A program made the position numbers and the translations under genes. Positions 54,401 through 60,437 of a stretch of 64,000 nucleotides of DNA are shown here, piece by piece. The stretch is from Candidatus Babelota bacterium. GTDB lineage: Bacteria > Babelota > Babeliae > Babelales > Vermiphilaceae. The stretch spans positions 1 to 64,000 of the forward strand of contig RXKB01000023.1 of NCBI GenBank assembly GCA_003963225.1. Reading direction: 5' to 3'. Within the stretch, counting starts at the first letter, position 1, and each line of letters opens with the position of its first letter. A model generated the notes under the pieces. It saw only the letters and a list, made by a program, of their open reading frames with translations. It made no database searches and was not told where the DNA came from.

Positions 54401-57368
54401 TAATGAAATAATGACTAATAATTACTATAATAGAAATATTTTTCTAGAAAATTTAATATTTAAACCTGGCGTGCCAGCAACCATTAAAACTATTGAAACA
54501 TTTACTGAATATTCTTTTCAATTAGCAGATTACCATAAAGCATTTAATGATTTAGCAAAATTTGATTTTGAAGAGAAATTTAACGAACAAGGCGAATTTG
54601 TAGGGTATACTGCAGTATACAATCATACTAAAACTTCTTCACAATTACAACACGATTTAGTAACCTATGCTACGTATAAATATGGATTACGTGGATCTAG
54701 TATTAATTTTATAAATGCTATAGATCCTTCTTTTATTAGTGATAGAATAAAAGATATTAATAGTGTATATAGGACATGGGTAACTTATAATCAAGATGTA
54801 GATAACTTAAAAAATATTTACAAGCTATTTACTGGTATGAAGTATCCTGATTCATTGCCAGTTATTACACATTATATAAAAGATGATAAATATAAAACTA
54901 GTAATAACCAGGTAAATAGAGAAAATTTAGAAGCTGACTTAGCAGTCATGGATAATAATACTTTCCATGATTATATTATATCTACAGATAATGAAAAGAA
55001 AGCTAACTTGCCTTTCCTTGTTAGAGAAACGGAAACTAAAAACATTTTACAGCAAACTTTTCTAGTAAAAGTTGCAGTTGTTTCTAATGGTACAAATGCT
55101 TATGGTTTGTATCAACGTTTTAAATATGGTGAAGTTATTCTCACAGATAGGCCTTATAAGTTAACTGATCACTTTAGAACTGATAAACCAACTATTAAAT
55201 TTAAAGCTAGTTCTGAATATGATATACATACTAAAACAGTTGTAGATGATAATGATAAAGAACATCCTAATGAATTTACGATACCATATAATGAAAAATT
55301 TCATACAGATCGATTAATGAAAGAGTATGTTTATGGTGTATATGCTTCAGATACAGTTAGACATACAGTATCTTTATTACGTATAATGAATATTGATTTA
55401 TATAAAACAGATAAGGAAATAACATTTAGAGTAATTGAGGACAATATAGGGTATAAACAACAAAATGAGAATGGAGAATGGGAAGATATACCATCTCAAG
55501 AAATTACAAATAAGGAGTTATTTGAAAATAAGAAGTCTAGATATAAGTATACTTATCGAAAGAATGATGATTCTGTTACTAACTTTAAGAAAAATGAAGT
55601 TAATGTATATATCTCAAATGATGAAAATTTACCAATTAAGGGTCAAGTGAAGCAAGCTTTTGGCGAAGTAGTGGATGCTGATAAGAAAAGAAAAAATTCT
55701 AAGATAATTAAGATAGGTGAATATGGAATTGTTGGAAGATCTAATACTATAAATGAGGGTAGGAAAGGAAAAGGTTTTGGATTAGCTTTTAATAGAATAG
55801 ATAATGGTGTTGAGAGAGTAGGTACTATGTCTGATATGAAAAAAGCTTTTACTTCCTTAATTCTTTCAGCTAAAAATAATCCTGAATTAACTTTTAAACT
55901 TACACTTAGAAATGTAAGTGATTTATATAAATTCGGATTAAATGAAATGGCTAAAGCTTTATTGGATACAAATATGCCAATACCTTCTAATATAGAAGTT
56001 AACTTATCTTTCCATGAAGAATTAAAAAAACAAATAACTAAAAAGAAGCTTGGTAATATATTTGAGTTTGAAGATTTATTAGATGAAGACGTTAGAAGTA
56101 AGTTTACGGATTTACAAATTTGGAAGAGTATAAAATCTAATTTTAGAGGTGTTGATAATTGGCGGGAAGAATTGGTTAAAAGTATTTATAATACAGAAGA
56201 CCCTACTGTCGAACAAACTGCAAAAATCCTTACATTAATAGATGAAATACAACTAGGTGCAATTAATGCTCTCAAGAAAGATACAGAGACAGATGAAATT
56301 TCATATAGTATGAAGTCTTCAAATCCAAATATTTCAAATCTTTTAAATTTATTGTTAACTGATTTAGTAGAGGATAAGGCTAAAGAAATTAAAAAGAATT
56401 GTGAAGGGTCTGGAGGACTTACAGCAGAATCTGGATTAACAATTGGATTCACTCCAGGATCTAAATGGTCTTTAGTTAAAGATCTTAAAGGTCCTTCACA
56501 TGCACAAGGTGGCATAGATTTATCTATTGATAATGGAAGAGTTATGTACTCAAATGGAAATACTAAATTTCATGCAGCTAATGGATTAGTATTACCAGCA
56601 AATACTCCTGATCCTCTTTTGGGGAATATAGCAAACACAATAAATTTACCAGAAATTGAAATTACGGCTAAAAGAACTTTGTTAGATAATTTAAAAGGAG
56701 GTGTTAGAAAGATTAAAAATAATGTAACTAATACAATAAATAAAATTCCAAATTATTTGATGGATGCTGTAGAACAAACAAAGAACTTTGTAACTCATCC
56801 AAAAGTTCCTCAAAGCAATGTAGGATATTATATGAAGGAGTATTCATCTTTAGCAGCTGCACCATTAAATGCTAGACTTTTAATTGCGGATATTCTAGGA
56901 AATCATAAACCCATTACTGAAAGAGATTTAACTGATCAAGAGTTAGAAGCATTAAGAAATGTAGCTAATACAGCTATGAAAAAAGGACATTCATACATAA
57001 AATACCCTGATTACAGTTCTGGAAATAGTAATATAAAACAAGCAAATAATCCAGAAAGTAGTTTACAGTTTTTAAAAAATCAATTTGATCCAGAATATAG
57101 AATAAAAACTGCTATAGGTCAAGCAAACATAGAAATTAATGATAGAGACACTTTCGTAGTAGATAAATATAATTTTAATGATGCTGGAAAAAAATCTTTA
57201 AAAGAGATTTTAGCTATACAAAATGGTAGTCCTTATAGTGCTGTAAGAGGTCTTGCATCTTTGATGGGATCACCTGAGGGAGAAGGAGCGCCAATTAAAA
57301 TTAAATTAAATAAGAAAAAACAGAAATCTATACCATTGCAAAATAGATGGGATTTAATAACTGATTAA
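39462..57368 (+). CDS. Giant virion protein: SF1 helicase, zincin motif, virion RNA polymerase
   Basis: 5968 residues, uninterrupted. Order: N-terminal mostly helical region (about 1-1450); SF1 helicase-like module with Walker A GVLGSGKST (Lys1505, Ser1506, Thr1507), Walker B LVVDEAF (Asp1572, Glu1573), LFLGDMSQNKI, IYRSN and YTSIGRAKFFVGI; an acidic linker (about 1847-1910); a zincin-type HELIH site at 2667-2671; a beta-barrel region with PGGKLILRSDIGY, FGFRIPSG and GWDFDVDALF, where Asp4356, Asp4358 and Asp4360 match the DxDxD metal site of crAss-like and YonO-type RNA polymerases; a second acidic linker (about 4700-4743); and a C-terminal region with HAQGG (near 5680) and EITAKR (near 5732). 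Probably packaged in the virion, ejected and used to transcribe early genes; the zincin may process the chain. Activities are inferred from motifs. Confidence 0.88.
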   Translation: MEQNNSQFIDPGLGLAGSKPGSLTQQYLKDIVQQDYKGFIPSTYSTDISGHPYKGYSKYDAYLSSGSDQGYVRAGNQNNWERFGNALVNFPIKVAAKTLQTGASIGGGIYELGKKLAPGVSGDIIKGLSDNPVLNAIRDFENRVDESVLPVYTDRYYDESNAIGKLGSFSWWAKDFADGAAFAASAWLTGYGATALTGKLGSISTALQEANLSNASIKSVANYAGKALLKSKEFTGLGSKHLLTGLVNTSFEAGSEAYDASKQVSDYYDALIEQAKEFKQLDKVEKLQKEKESNAAAARDSTFMYNALLLGVTNTLGEAKWFLGNDAAIYNKLKTKLISANISQAEKTAIEQTIQSLGKPRLLKGFWNGVKNEAFVEENFQSAIQNRFFNKYTRPGGADKDSLEDHAVDLASIVYQSVRNAAGFVGNTLSILPNAVGMDVRGIQTAPHSPEDEASQAMFAATGLGGSMSSYSEMRDHKQKQAFIEKYGERALAFKNIVDIANKHFVENMTQPLNMYDHTITDAEGNVKTKKIPIDPATGKISINPQAIANANQRNSNIMESHRIAQEAILDQDVVGFERNRRRTIAEWAYDLMSLAGYSIEEDELDAILDSIPMFQDDVMDALEEKDILQKNKSKLREYALDLKKQFNKTVKIKDLIPAKTKEELSLLNEDELEEYNKQRRETNLQMSISNDVLRTHFYVDTSLEALLDADPDLVKYSQDTVADENVLKSLSPEQGGRYLDLIELNSIKSDLEQGDKSTTKKIITDQLSRQLRNKEAFEKAKKDIANLDLDISKESDETKKAEMLGKRSAIIKKFNAESYLNDEANKLEGFSSVAALVDSVGEKTIVSQYNVSDTKSRKVGAPRLYSTKNTPGIAAINEGRLVSEKVYERLLTPINQKLDNSNLTIEELEVISQEISDIIDKFGYVTIGSKALYDIINKLEEKYIPFTTELSEALHEIVLAIEGTTENLLEWLNRMPNFAGDEENLSYGLEIIRNAFAEIDDNLSAIEKTEAFTNTLNKFFSDLAINLNVEFQNPPQSFLELFNQLLSKIENGEIDLNVFPSIVNAIDTTSSNLKKDIQDMQTNFTYLANKTLSKDQILNDITNNENYEKNPQQFNLTSVFEKMFNDEDQKTLSKFTNFLRWIQSDGGLDFQDPKSIAELFTDLFGTELGENGVDDFTNLDLVNNVLRFLEKAAEAYRIRTDVSDTFRETMLNRIKELQELYKIIQVKTQYNISKQDAKNQLYLDFKTEGVFKVFGFDAGKNPDPNNELIQLLNEVLSDTDKKALEELEYQKGENSFSNLLGLLSLAKASFTSEQAEKFTKILEDIENSIIEKFLTENPGIGKAWVKQIRDKKLNGLYDTFNLFASTLLKNPTKEFISPFYELPQSALFQIFEHGSYIEAILRIDKDVNSGLLTAEQGNILYKYVTEIIQPLNGLKDLKNILGSSLSYLDLKTEVEKIASELGINLSQQQFATAMDMLLFLSTSNTDEKSMGYAAVLNGVLGSGKSTITGIILKTFNKLNKDSKLDRIKGVGHVENSAENINKHIDSSRKDLTTLDKVTAEYLKTVDILVVDEAFAFSNTDIAKLHTLVLAENKTRSDKNKIKVLFLGDMSQNKIEEDHVLLTYKGLSGLSKSIEDNYSINRISPLATIYRSNISSIVDALMKFKDIREEVPVIDTLSNISSLQEYDANSLGVTSINSQTLPTFLANRPTNREAIIIVNNNNAVNTFINQLKAVTSKTLEELNIKVLSYYNVQSLTTDEVYILLDKNEKDHIGKSFTDKAFNTAMYTSIGRAKFFVGISSNSVIVHSNKQDIDTSLDLGEEVKDKLKKSREKIEEGFANAAERYFGVKKENKEKEKEKPIVKKDEKEEEDTSSLESSMDIEDTSTGDEEDIDVDEQGIEVEPVDNIEDIIPDVKSELPFLTLEEISKLHEEGHLPLQDVTNQAIKNILDDLPQGKIMAKIIAIRDDETVDPKRQIRYVVVAADRSGRYYAIAQLNEEEINSSFAHIPEAAKGKGIVSFNSGMKAIPAKDVIQEIEIKNLQKATYSYVDNEADKVPADFEDIIMTWITGFYGTDMKSASDALFGGKPVAKENIDWSKFSTEVVTYALFNRYKLGERGFHPDNIIGSVVLSIKGYNLKSKNALPQIIILSQAPANSLTTNSLVDGNLTNPWFEKTIRPIIDFTKAIKELENIFLEDAFVEANTKGKKLYLGDGHKTLNTDIIDEFAKLGYEYFTPGLPLRSNAIDILRKILSSENVEFNSDKLTDEDMSKLIRHLDTVIKMLYTEKTKDLVIQNTEEAIEDAKRIFGNNYTLDFEQVVGKQKNYVKVRILDVDGNLSNAEVPIHSLGGTEVTKAWNRFANGVGNSKFKGFQLTTLSKENAEGAEKRFLSPKSLLSLRHGSKTRADGSTKLSLTGLIKYRFRLAVLGDPKSEPHVQNVDPKTLETLQTAMQDFINSEFKDRQFQMSNEKIIEGLKKVYPEEVKELLDSVVSNEAVPITSKVLEQITQIIPGVPVVLDNGKVMRLHTDSSVSAVSLANKDARTTIQSKLTSGFKGYMPPSITLVNNEVSEEATLAKADDYVKSMVGKEDTKESGYKKLTDKQKANLKKKFDNTPLSWLANLIFPHLGNVRIYIDESGNLDINGLSVTYLDKDTKDPIIVLSKNYDLEVLAHELIHALTLRSLHDPKTAAEIQFAKRIKRLQELFEERATKVTGIALKDIYQNTLSQIDVKEFIANLSNPLFVQAAQQIKIKQKGGISNLLKEIVKAIVDLFGLSSKENPNIYELTVKSLTDFLSNPIEENTKPVEPVGDNDKERLENKILELDTRYENDLNNEDYLFKKDIIKDVIEQIDKGTPIGKETIDDLLAFGMSKKVNKNPGSEEGRFERAKLENISLLKKEFEVSKSISSIETFNTALFLIKKQMYLEMENSIVDSIPVSYLEAKQSTFKILSAQYGDLLKQFREETENVLGSRAKHVLDENIPSLDNINILDLEYFYDKLIDKYNKLPIDSIQHDILGKIYSATLIDLKNLMLKYQIKLVALETISKNNNNIYNKTIRYIFNNWAIFPKENTDANLASEIQDNDERNLVSSFTESLKTYLSLIPIRDESGDIISFVLPKTAIKTLFELFENTIDFTELNTPEVLRRTLIRLRDTGLNTKEDIAIFNKLIQTIGDFTSQEDLPKNITVFVDSFSNNVDSFQNSFYVIETINPAEDINLEGFTVEEAKHIYGDKVKITQYSSFKNFNIEAHPGLNMEQAIKMFLRSKSFNDLANIKSYLGSATNVSYLEIDEKTKFNFGEDKGDFSLTRLSRVSKKVVSSYKTKTKEHLINNLISLLSGSPVLINEKLVSINAKNFDTTFKPIASRILTATSTNSKVAALKQLLKLFNLEHILNFDDQVINADQGEFSTLLNETITSFKAFFESLTNQTSELHNVFKLSDPEILKNGNIDLRSLEEDVRIAFVNSQSADIFISRLSNLASRHVQVKSLNAIKTSDGKILIDYIPTSSYRQVLKDLKKPPTQRRYVNSPFFQNNIFVNGVNTVVDGSTRILLKKSGNYFTLANRFSPGKRLELMVNDLFFSQIEKSNEYYQTLYQQGEATKSETPKIKYLDLNNILDALDTMLLQLNNLDPNITSKKSYNHKQRLGFTVYDRAKKIVGDGDLTSKEYRDELKKEILKAFYEEAKSLNEDFRKKQLHVNDSIPQVYKKIKNTYTSQNLNDVFKEFFSKLVKEDELSSVDDLKAFKAHSRTFKETNYPEEKEFTYMLFAFVANNYVNSFGLSQLAYGDLNQWGSLSNLGKRAQLSASPGYYGVIHDTFGLPKQAHILMVNDVLTSGSQYHELLEKFNLDLTKQFNILHQISNATLNKQRGLEASEYDTIERTDGTLFVTPKFYYKLQKGFGSGLNLKNVMKDQAFGWTEQRIADKEKVFNSLEDLKKYLGIERAVEGVHYIKESSTSNRELTINDVKIDKALAKRVDKLFESSRFADDILLTTNKPIEESKKYYAEYLKHVKKTEKTQTLDDFKNFVETYQIKTVEETENTFYPIKIVTSPIGLKNALIVLDDNFINENSHNPQSREDLRKLREFLDAAEFNGEPISMISFKSANKAPFDNAVDLFDSNGKLLENPQLDTNNGIVTMGMDLFKIQYNPFSTDTTTAVPRQLLHFLSTIENTQIATDTYTALAQLQNILYTDLFSSSSGRTKKLSKKEIIKLLNSSIKEGQDNFSVINAIQSGLSIDHPTIVQKVIGILGSMLNKSASRIRLPGGKLILRSDIGYTLPNNRKLGHGKTSNGTLYAETVIPKHFLNQSQIDAINRGENLFLTQGDMFGFRIPSGDLNAGILLKVVDFYESDSQSNIAIMPDLEIFKQGWDFDVDALFLLNYEEASTTYMSDSLKIQKGDIVGFEPNKKYDIEDNEQFLRSEIILLNEMTKVSQELAALKDTKKEKDVVKIIEVKDKLKQLKKLRISLLKNQVVSGIMRAYLDSTNNSRILDVTTLQIIKDSIEYLKNGDQDLYTPDNIEDPSFVRDNIAMYSNVNEAANAIGIYAKGSSVNAYISKTGRSGHNSSPKISNEARFTINNRLIKKFDTRINVFGQDSVVYTVNNKLLNAFLDALKNPEIFSIGFNGTNANMIDTALSVGMDFRDVLLIFNHPAVRKLYKNRSARDLFKALETYIIDSNGKYTKEFADLNVTTKELRDAYKADFNSIEDLINKQGQSIEEINSDNESEETVQDVDSSDVNVVEDSAEEESTVEKNIDLTTMNSSLLKMFMVLYKLNKVSESKFKLISLINLAQDKPTTIAQIFNWEESIRKVFKSEFLNDLLLKLEGLAGYKLNSQQYVEAINKAIASIRNSYIQEFDPETDTEAYKSILNPNFGIESEFILEKNPHLAVALVQTLTHIKNLKQNFAIFSPDAIKVVNSFVPKVNHAISTSGQAKQNGLFSLSDLLISSFASDIINTLATNIQKLTKTNRRMQDVVGIDAFSNNLVLMLQAVEKYESNEIMTNNYYNRNIFLENLIFKPGVPATIKTIETFTEYSFQLADYHKAFNDLAKFDFEEKFNEQGEFVGYTAVYNHTKTSSQLQHDLVTYATYKYGLRGSSINFINAIDPSFISDRIKDINSVYRTWVTYNQDVDNLKNIYKLFTGMKYPDSLPVITHYIKDDKYKTSNNQVNRENLEADLAVMDNNTFHDYIISTDNEKKANLPFLVRETETKNILQQTFLVKVAVVSNGTNAYGLYQRFKYGEVILTDRPYKLTDHFRTDKPTIKFKASSEYDIHTKTVVDDNDKEHPNEFTIPYNEKFHTDRLMKEYVYGVYASDTVRHTVSLLRIMNIDLYKTDKEITFRVIEDNIGYKQQNENGEWEDIPSQEITNKELFENKKSRYKYTYRKNDDSVTNFKKNEVNVYISNDENLPIKGQVKQAFGEVVDADKKRKNSKIIKIGEYGIVGRSNTINEGRKGKGFGLAFNRIDNGVERVGTMSDMKKAFTSLILSAKNNPELTFKLTLRNVSDLYKFGLNEMAKALLDTNMPIPSNIEVNLSFHEELKKQITKKKLGNIFEFEDLLDEDVRSKFTDLQIWKSIKSNFRGVDNWREELVKSIYNTEDPTVEQTAKILTLIDEIQLGAINALKKDTETDEISYSMKSSNPNISNLLNLLLTDLVEDKAKEIKKNCEGSGGLTAESGLTIGFTPGSKWSLVKDLKGPSHAQGGIDLSIDNGRVMYSNGNTKFHAANGLVLPANTPDPLLGNIANTINLPEIEITAKRTLLDNLKGGVRKIKNNVTNTINKIPNYLMDAVEQTKNFVTHPKVPQSNVGYYMKEYSSLAAAPLNARLLIADILGNHKPITERDLTDQELEALRNVANTAMKKGHSYIKYPDYSSGNSNIKQANNPESSLQFLKNQFDPEYRIKTAIGQANIEINDRDTFVVDKYNFNDAGKKSLKEILAIQNGSPYSAVRGLASLMGSPEGEGAPIKIKLNKKKQKSIPLQNRWDLITD

Positions 57369-57372
57369 AAAT

Positions 57373-57474
57373 ATGAAAACTAAAGTAGAAGCACAAGGTG
57401 GTGTTTATAGTATAAAAAATAATATTAATAATAAAATTTATATAGGATCAACCTCAAATTTTAAAAGAAACTGA
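57373..57474 (+). pseudogene. 5' remnant of a GIY-YIG homing endonuclease fused to a displaced virion-gene start
   Basis: The frame MKTKVEAQGG is followed directly by VYSIKNNINNKIYIGSTSNF and ends KRN then TGA. The second part has the GIY-YIG signature (G10-V-Y12 and Y23-I-G25-S) with a basic residue in the right place, but the remaining 60 or so residues of the nuclease domain, including the catalytic Glu, are missing. The first ten residues do not look like nuclease sequence; they match the AQGG start of the gene at 57699, so they are probably its original N-terminus. Inactive as a nuclease. Confidence 0.7.
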
Positions 57475-57493
57475 AGAAAAACTATCACTACAT

Positions 57494-57709
57494 ATGATTG
57501 AAACAAGAAAAAGCAAAGATTGGCCTATTTTTGTTGGAGAAAATAATCCAAATAGTAAATTTACAAATATACAAGTTTCCAATATTAAAGAAATGCTGCA
57601 TGAAGGTATTAAGCAAAGTGACATTGCTAAAATGTTTAATGTTTCAAAAAGTTGTATTAATAAAATTTCTAAGAATAAAAGTTATAAAAATATAAGACAT
57701 GCGTATTAA
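57494..57709 (+). pseudogene. 3' remnant of a homing endonuclease (DNA-binding part)
   Basis: 71 residues: GENNPNSKFTNIQVSNIKEMLHEGIKQSDIAKMFNVSKSCINKI is the NUMOD and helix-turn-helix tail typical of phage homing endonucleases, where GExNxxxKxT leads into a resolvase-like helix-turn-helix. It is in a different frame from the GIY-YIG piece at 57373, and only about 20 nt separate them, so an internal deletion with frameshift is the simplest history. The ORF could still be translated from its ATG as a stand-alone DNA-binding peptide. Its stop overlaps the start of the next gene by 11 nt. Confidence 0.7.
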
Positions 57710-60017
57710 TGCACAGGGAGGCGAGTTAGTATTACGAAATGAACATGGTGATACTATTATTGTACCACGAGAAAGAAGGAAAGAAGCTATGAAAGCTTTA
57801 TTAAAAGATGATCATAGGGCTATAGATTCATTAGCTTTGCAGTTACCTAAGGCTGAATCTTATGCTGCTGGAGGTACTGTATTAGATGGACAAGATCCTC
57901 TAGAAGGTATGATGGGACCTGAAACAACTATCACAGCTAAAAGACCAGAAAAATCTATTGGTAATTTCTTTCAGAGATGGGGTCATGAACACTCTGAAAA
58001 TCCTACATTTGGTAAAGATTCTTTTCTAGGTGCAATAGGCTCTGGAATAATGTCTTTGGCACAGTTACCACAAGCAGCAGCTACGTATATGTTAGATCCT
58101 AAAGGAAATGTATTACCATCTAAAGCACTACAAGGAACACAAATTCAAAAAGATATAGAAATGTCCGCAGCTCAAGGAAATATAGGAGCTAAGATATTAA
58201 AACGTCCTATAGTACAAGATATGTTATTAGATCCTTTATTACTAACAAGTGAAATAGCTAAAGGAGTTAGTAAAGGATCTGAATTAATTAATGGTTTAAA
58301 AAAATCTGAATTAATTAATGACTTAGGAAATAAATATTTACCTAATGCTTATAAATTAAATCCTTATGCGTTCAGAACTTCTCCTGAAAATTTTTATAGA
58401 CAGATAGATAATGTAACTTATAATGAAGGCTTGGAAAGTGGATTAATAAGAGGTAAACAAGATATTAACATGACTAAAGGCGAAGGAACTATTAATATAA
58501 ATAAAGCCTTTGGTGATGATGCATATTATAATAAAGGGTCACTATATTATAAAAATAATAGTGATTTGCCATATTTATTTGAAGCAAAATTAGGTGAAGA
58601 TAAGTTTATACCTAAAGTAAACGGTAGAACAAGAAAGTACACAACAGAAAACACATCTGTTAGAGTATCTAAAGAACCTTTGCCTATAAATGACCCTAAT
58701 ATCACAACTTATAAGAAAGATTGGCTAAAAGGATATAAAGAAGTTCCTAAACCTAAATCTACTTTATCTCCTATTTCTAAATCTTGGCAAATACAAGATC
58801 TACCTGGGCTACACTTACAATCTACTATGTCTAATGGACCTATTAGTAAGATAATAGAACCCAAGACAGGTTTAATAAATACAGAACAAGCATTAGCCAT
58901 TATAGCTAAGGAATCAGGAGGTAACGATAAAGTTGCTTTAATTAAACAAGGACTAGGAGAAAATATTCCTAAGAAGATGGATTTTAATGATTTTAGAAAA
59001 ACTGTTCAAGACCAACTTATTCCTTTAGAAAGACAATTTGCTATACATAGTAGTGATTATGGAATAGAGAGATTAGGTTACTCACCAAAATTACAAGGTA
59101 GTGTTTTTAATAGATTTCAAACTTTTATGAATACACCTGTGTCTGATTTGGGGAAATCACGTGTACTAGAAAACCAAACATTAATTTTAGGTAATAAAGG
59201 TAAATTTGGTAGAGGTTCTTCTGCTCATAGTAATCCTGAAGAAACACTTGGTCATGCACACTTTTTAAGAGATGCTGAAACACCTGATGTATTAACAGTA
59301 ACACAAATACAATCAGATGCTTTTCAAGGTACTCATAGAATAATACCTAAAACACAACAGGAAGCATTAGAAAAAGTAAATAAATTAAAAGAGGAAAGTG
59401 TAGAAATAAAAAGTATGTTTGGAGATGGCAAAGAAAGTTCTAATGCTGTTTTAGCTAATTATGAAAAACACTTACAATTAGATGAAGCATCTGCTAAAAA
59501 CTTTACACAAAAACAATTATTAGATAAAAACCATCAAGAAAGATATTTACAAGAACTTGTAGATTATGCAGGTAAAAGAGGAGATGTAAATAAAGTAAGA
59601 GTACCTACTTCTGAAACTGCCGCTAAAATTCAAGGGTACAGTAAACAAGTCCAAACAGGAGATAACACGCCTGGTTTTGCTCAATTACAAGAAGATTTAA
59701 GTATTGCAGTTAGAACAAGTAATGAACAAGAAGTAAATAGATTAATGAAACTACATGATGAAATGTTGAATACTCCTTATAAATCTTATTCATCAGAACA
59801 TCAAACCATTCTTAAAAAATATAAAGACAATCCTAAAATTATTAAGAAACTCTTTGGAGAAGAACCTAAGGTAGTAACAGATAGTAAAGGTAATACTTGG
59901 TATGAATTTGATATACCTAAAAAGTTTAAAGAAGGTAAAGGGGAAATAAAAGCATTATCAACTCTTGGAGCTACTTTAGGAGTTAAACAAATAATAGATA
60001 ATAATAAACAACAATAA
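57699..60017 (+). CDS. Virion-associated protein with AQGG / ITAKR module, 772 aa
   Basis: Starts MRINAQGGELVLRNEHGDTIIVPRER, with a second AAGG copy near residue 57 and TTITAKRPEK near 76, the module shared with the 802- and 5968-residue proteins. The region about 510-545 (SSAHSNPEETLGHAHFLRD and VLTVTQIQSDAFQG) and the late phrase VNKVRVPTSETAAKIQGY recall a domain of large phage polyvalent proteins, probably enzymatic, whose activity I cannot name. The C-terminus is basic. The start codon lies within the end of a homing-endonuclease remnant, so the N-terminus is probably a repaired or replaced version of the original (MKTKVEAQGG at 57373). Confidence 0.6.
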   Translation: MRINAQGGELVLRNEHGDTIIVPRERRKEAMKALLKDDHRAIDSLALQLPKAESYAAGGTVLDGQDPLEGMMGPETTITAKRPEKSIGNFFQRWGHEHSENPTFGKDSFLGAIGSGIMSLAQLPQAAATYMLDPKGNVLPSKALQGTQIQKDIEMSAAQGNIGAKILKRPIVQDMLLDPLLLTSEIAKGVSKGSELINGLKKSELINDLGNKYLPNAYKLNPYAFRTSPENFYRQIDNVTYNEGLESGLIRGKQDINMTKGEGTININKAFGDDAYYNKGSLYYKNNSDLPYLFEAKLGEDKFIPKVNGRTRKYTTENTSVRVSKEPLPINDPNITTYKKDWLKGYKEVPKPKSTLSPISKSWQIQDLPGLHLQSTMSNGPISKIIEPKTGLINTEQALAIIAKESGGNDKVALIKQGLGENIPKKMDFNDFRKTVQDQLIPLERQFAIHSSDYGIERLGYSPKLQGSVFNRFQTFMNTPVSDLGKSRVLENQTLILGNKGKFGRGSSAHSNPEETLGHAHFLRDAETPDVLTVTQIQSDAFQGTHRIIPKTQQEALEKVNKLKEESVEIKSMFGDGKESSNAVLANYEKHLQLDEASAKNFTQKQLLDKNHQERYLQELVDYAGKRGDVNKVRVPTSETAAKIQGYSKQVQTGDNTPGFAQLQEDLSIAVRTSNEQEVNRLMKLHDEMLNTPYKSYSSEHQTILKKYKDNPKIIKKLFGEEPKVVTDSKGNTWYEFDIPKKFKEGKGEIKALSTLGATLGVKQIIDNNKQQ

Positions 60018-60018
60018 T

Positions 60019-60432
60019 ATGGCATACACATTAGCAAATGAGGAAGAATACGAATCTCCTCAAGAAAAGAAAACAGAAAATTCAATAGCATACGTTCTAT
60101 CTTGTATGATGGAACTAAGAGATAACGCACATATAGCACATCTTCAATCTCGATCTTATGCAGAACATATAGCTTTAAATGAATTATACGATGCTATACC
60201 TGATTTATTTGATGGTCTAGCAGAATCTTGGCAAGGTAAATATGGAATCATTTCTGGTTACCATGCACCTGTGATTCAAGAAGGTATGAATTTTATCGAC
60301 TATCTTAAATCTAAGGTAGAAGAAGTAAATGAGTTTAGAAAAACTGTAAAAGATACTTACATTCAAAATCAACTAGATACTATAGTAGAAACATTCTCTG
60401 GTATCCTATATAAATTACAATACTTAAAATAA
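60019..60432 (+). CDS. DUF5856-like helical-bundle protein
   Basis: 137 residues, all helical. DNAHIAHLQSRSYAEHIALNELYDAIPDLFDGLAESWQGKYG fits the DUF5856 pattern found in T4-like and crAss-like phages, with His55, His58, His67, Glu73 and Asp77-type residues that in the ferritin-like Dps fold could bind metal. Possible role: small four-helix protein of the virion or DNA protection; not proven. It begins one base after the upstream stop. Confidence 0.6.
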   Translation: MAYTLANEEEYESPQEKKTENSIAYVLSCMMELRDNAHIAHLQSRSYAEHIALNELYDAIPDLFDGLAESWQGKYGIISGYHAPVIQEGMNFIDYLKSKVEEVNEFRKTVKDTYIQNQLDTIVETFSGILYKLQYLK

Positions 60433-60437
60433 ACTAA

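Noticed and set aside
39462..57368. Intein or self-splicing intron in the giant gene
   Set aside because: No intein block pattern (Cys/Ser start with TxxH and a final HN) was noticed and the frame has no gap; the chain is read as one protein.
57498..57695. A 65-codon frame overlapping the endonuclease remnant
   Set aside because: It is a different frame of the same sequence and reads as hydrophobic nonsense, whereas the frame at 57494 has a recognisable NUMOD/helix-turn-helix pattern.
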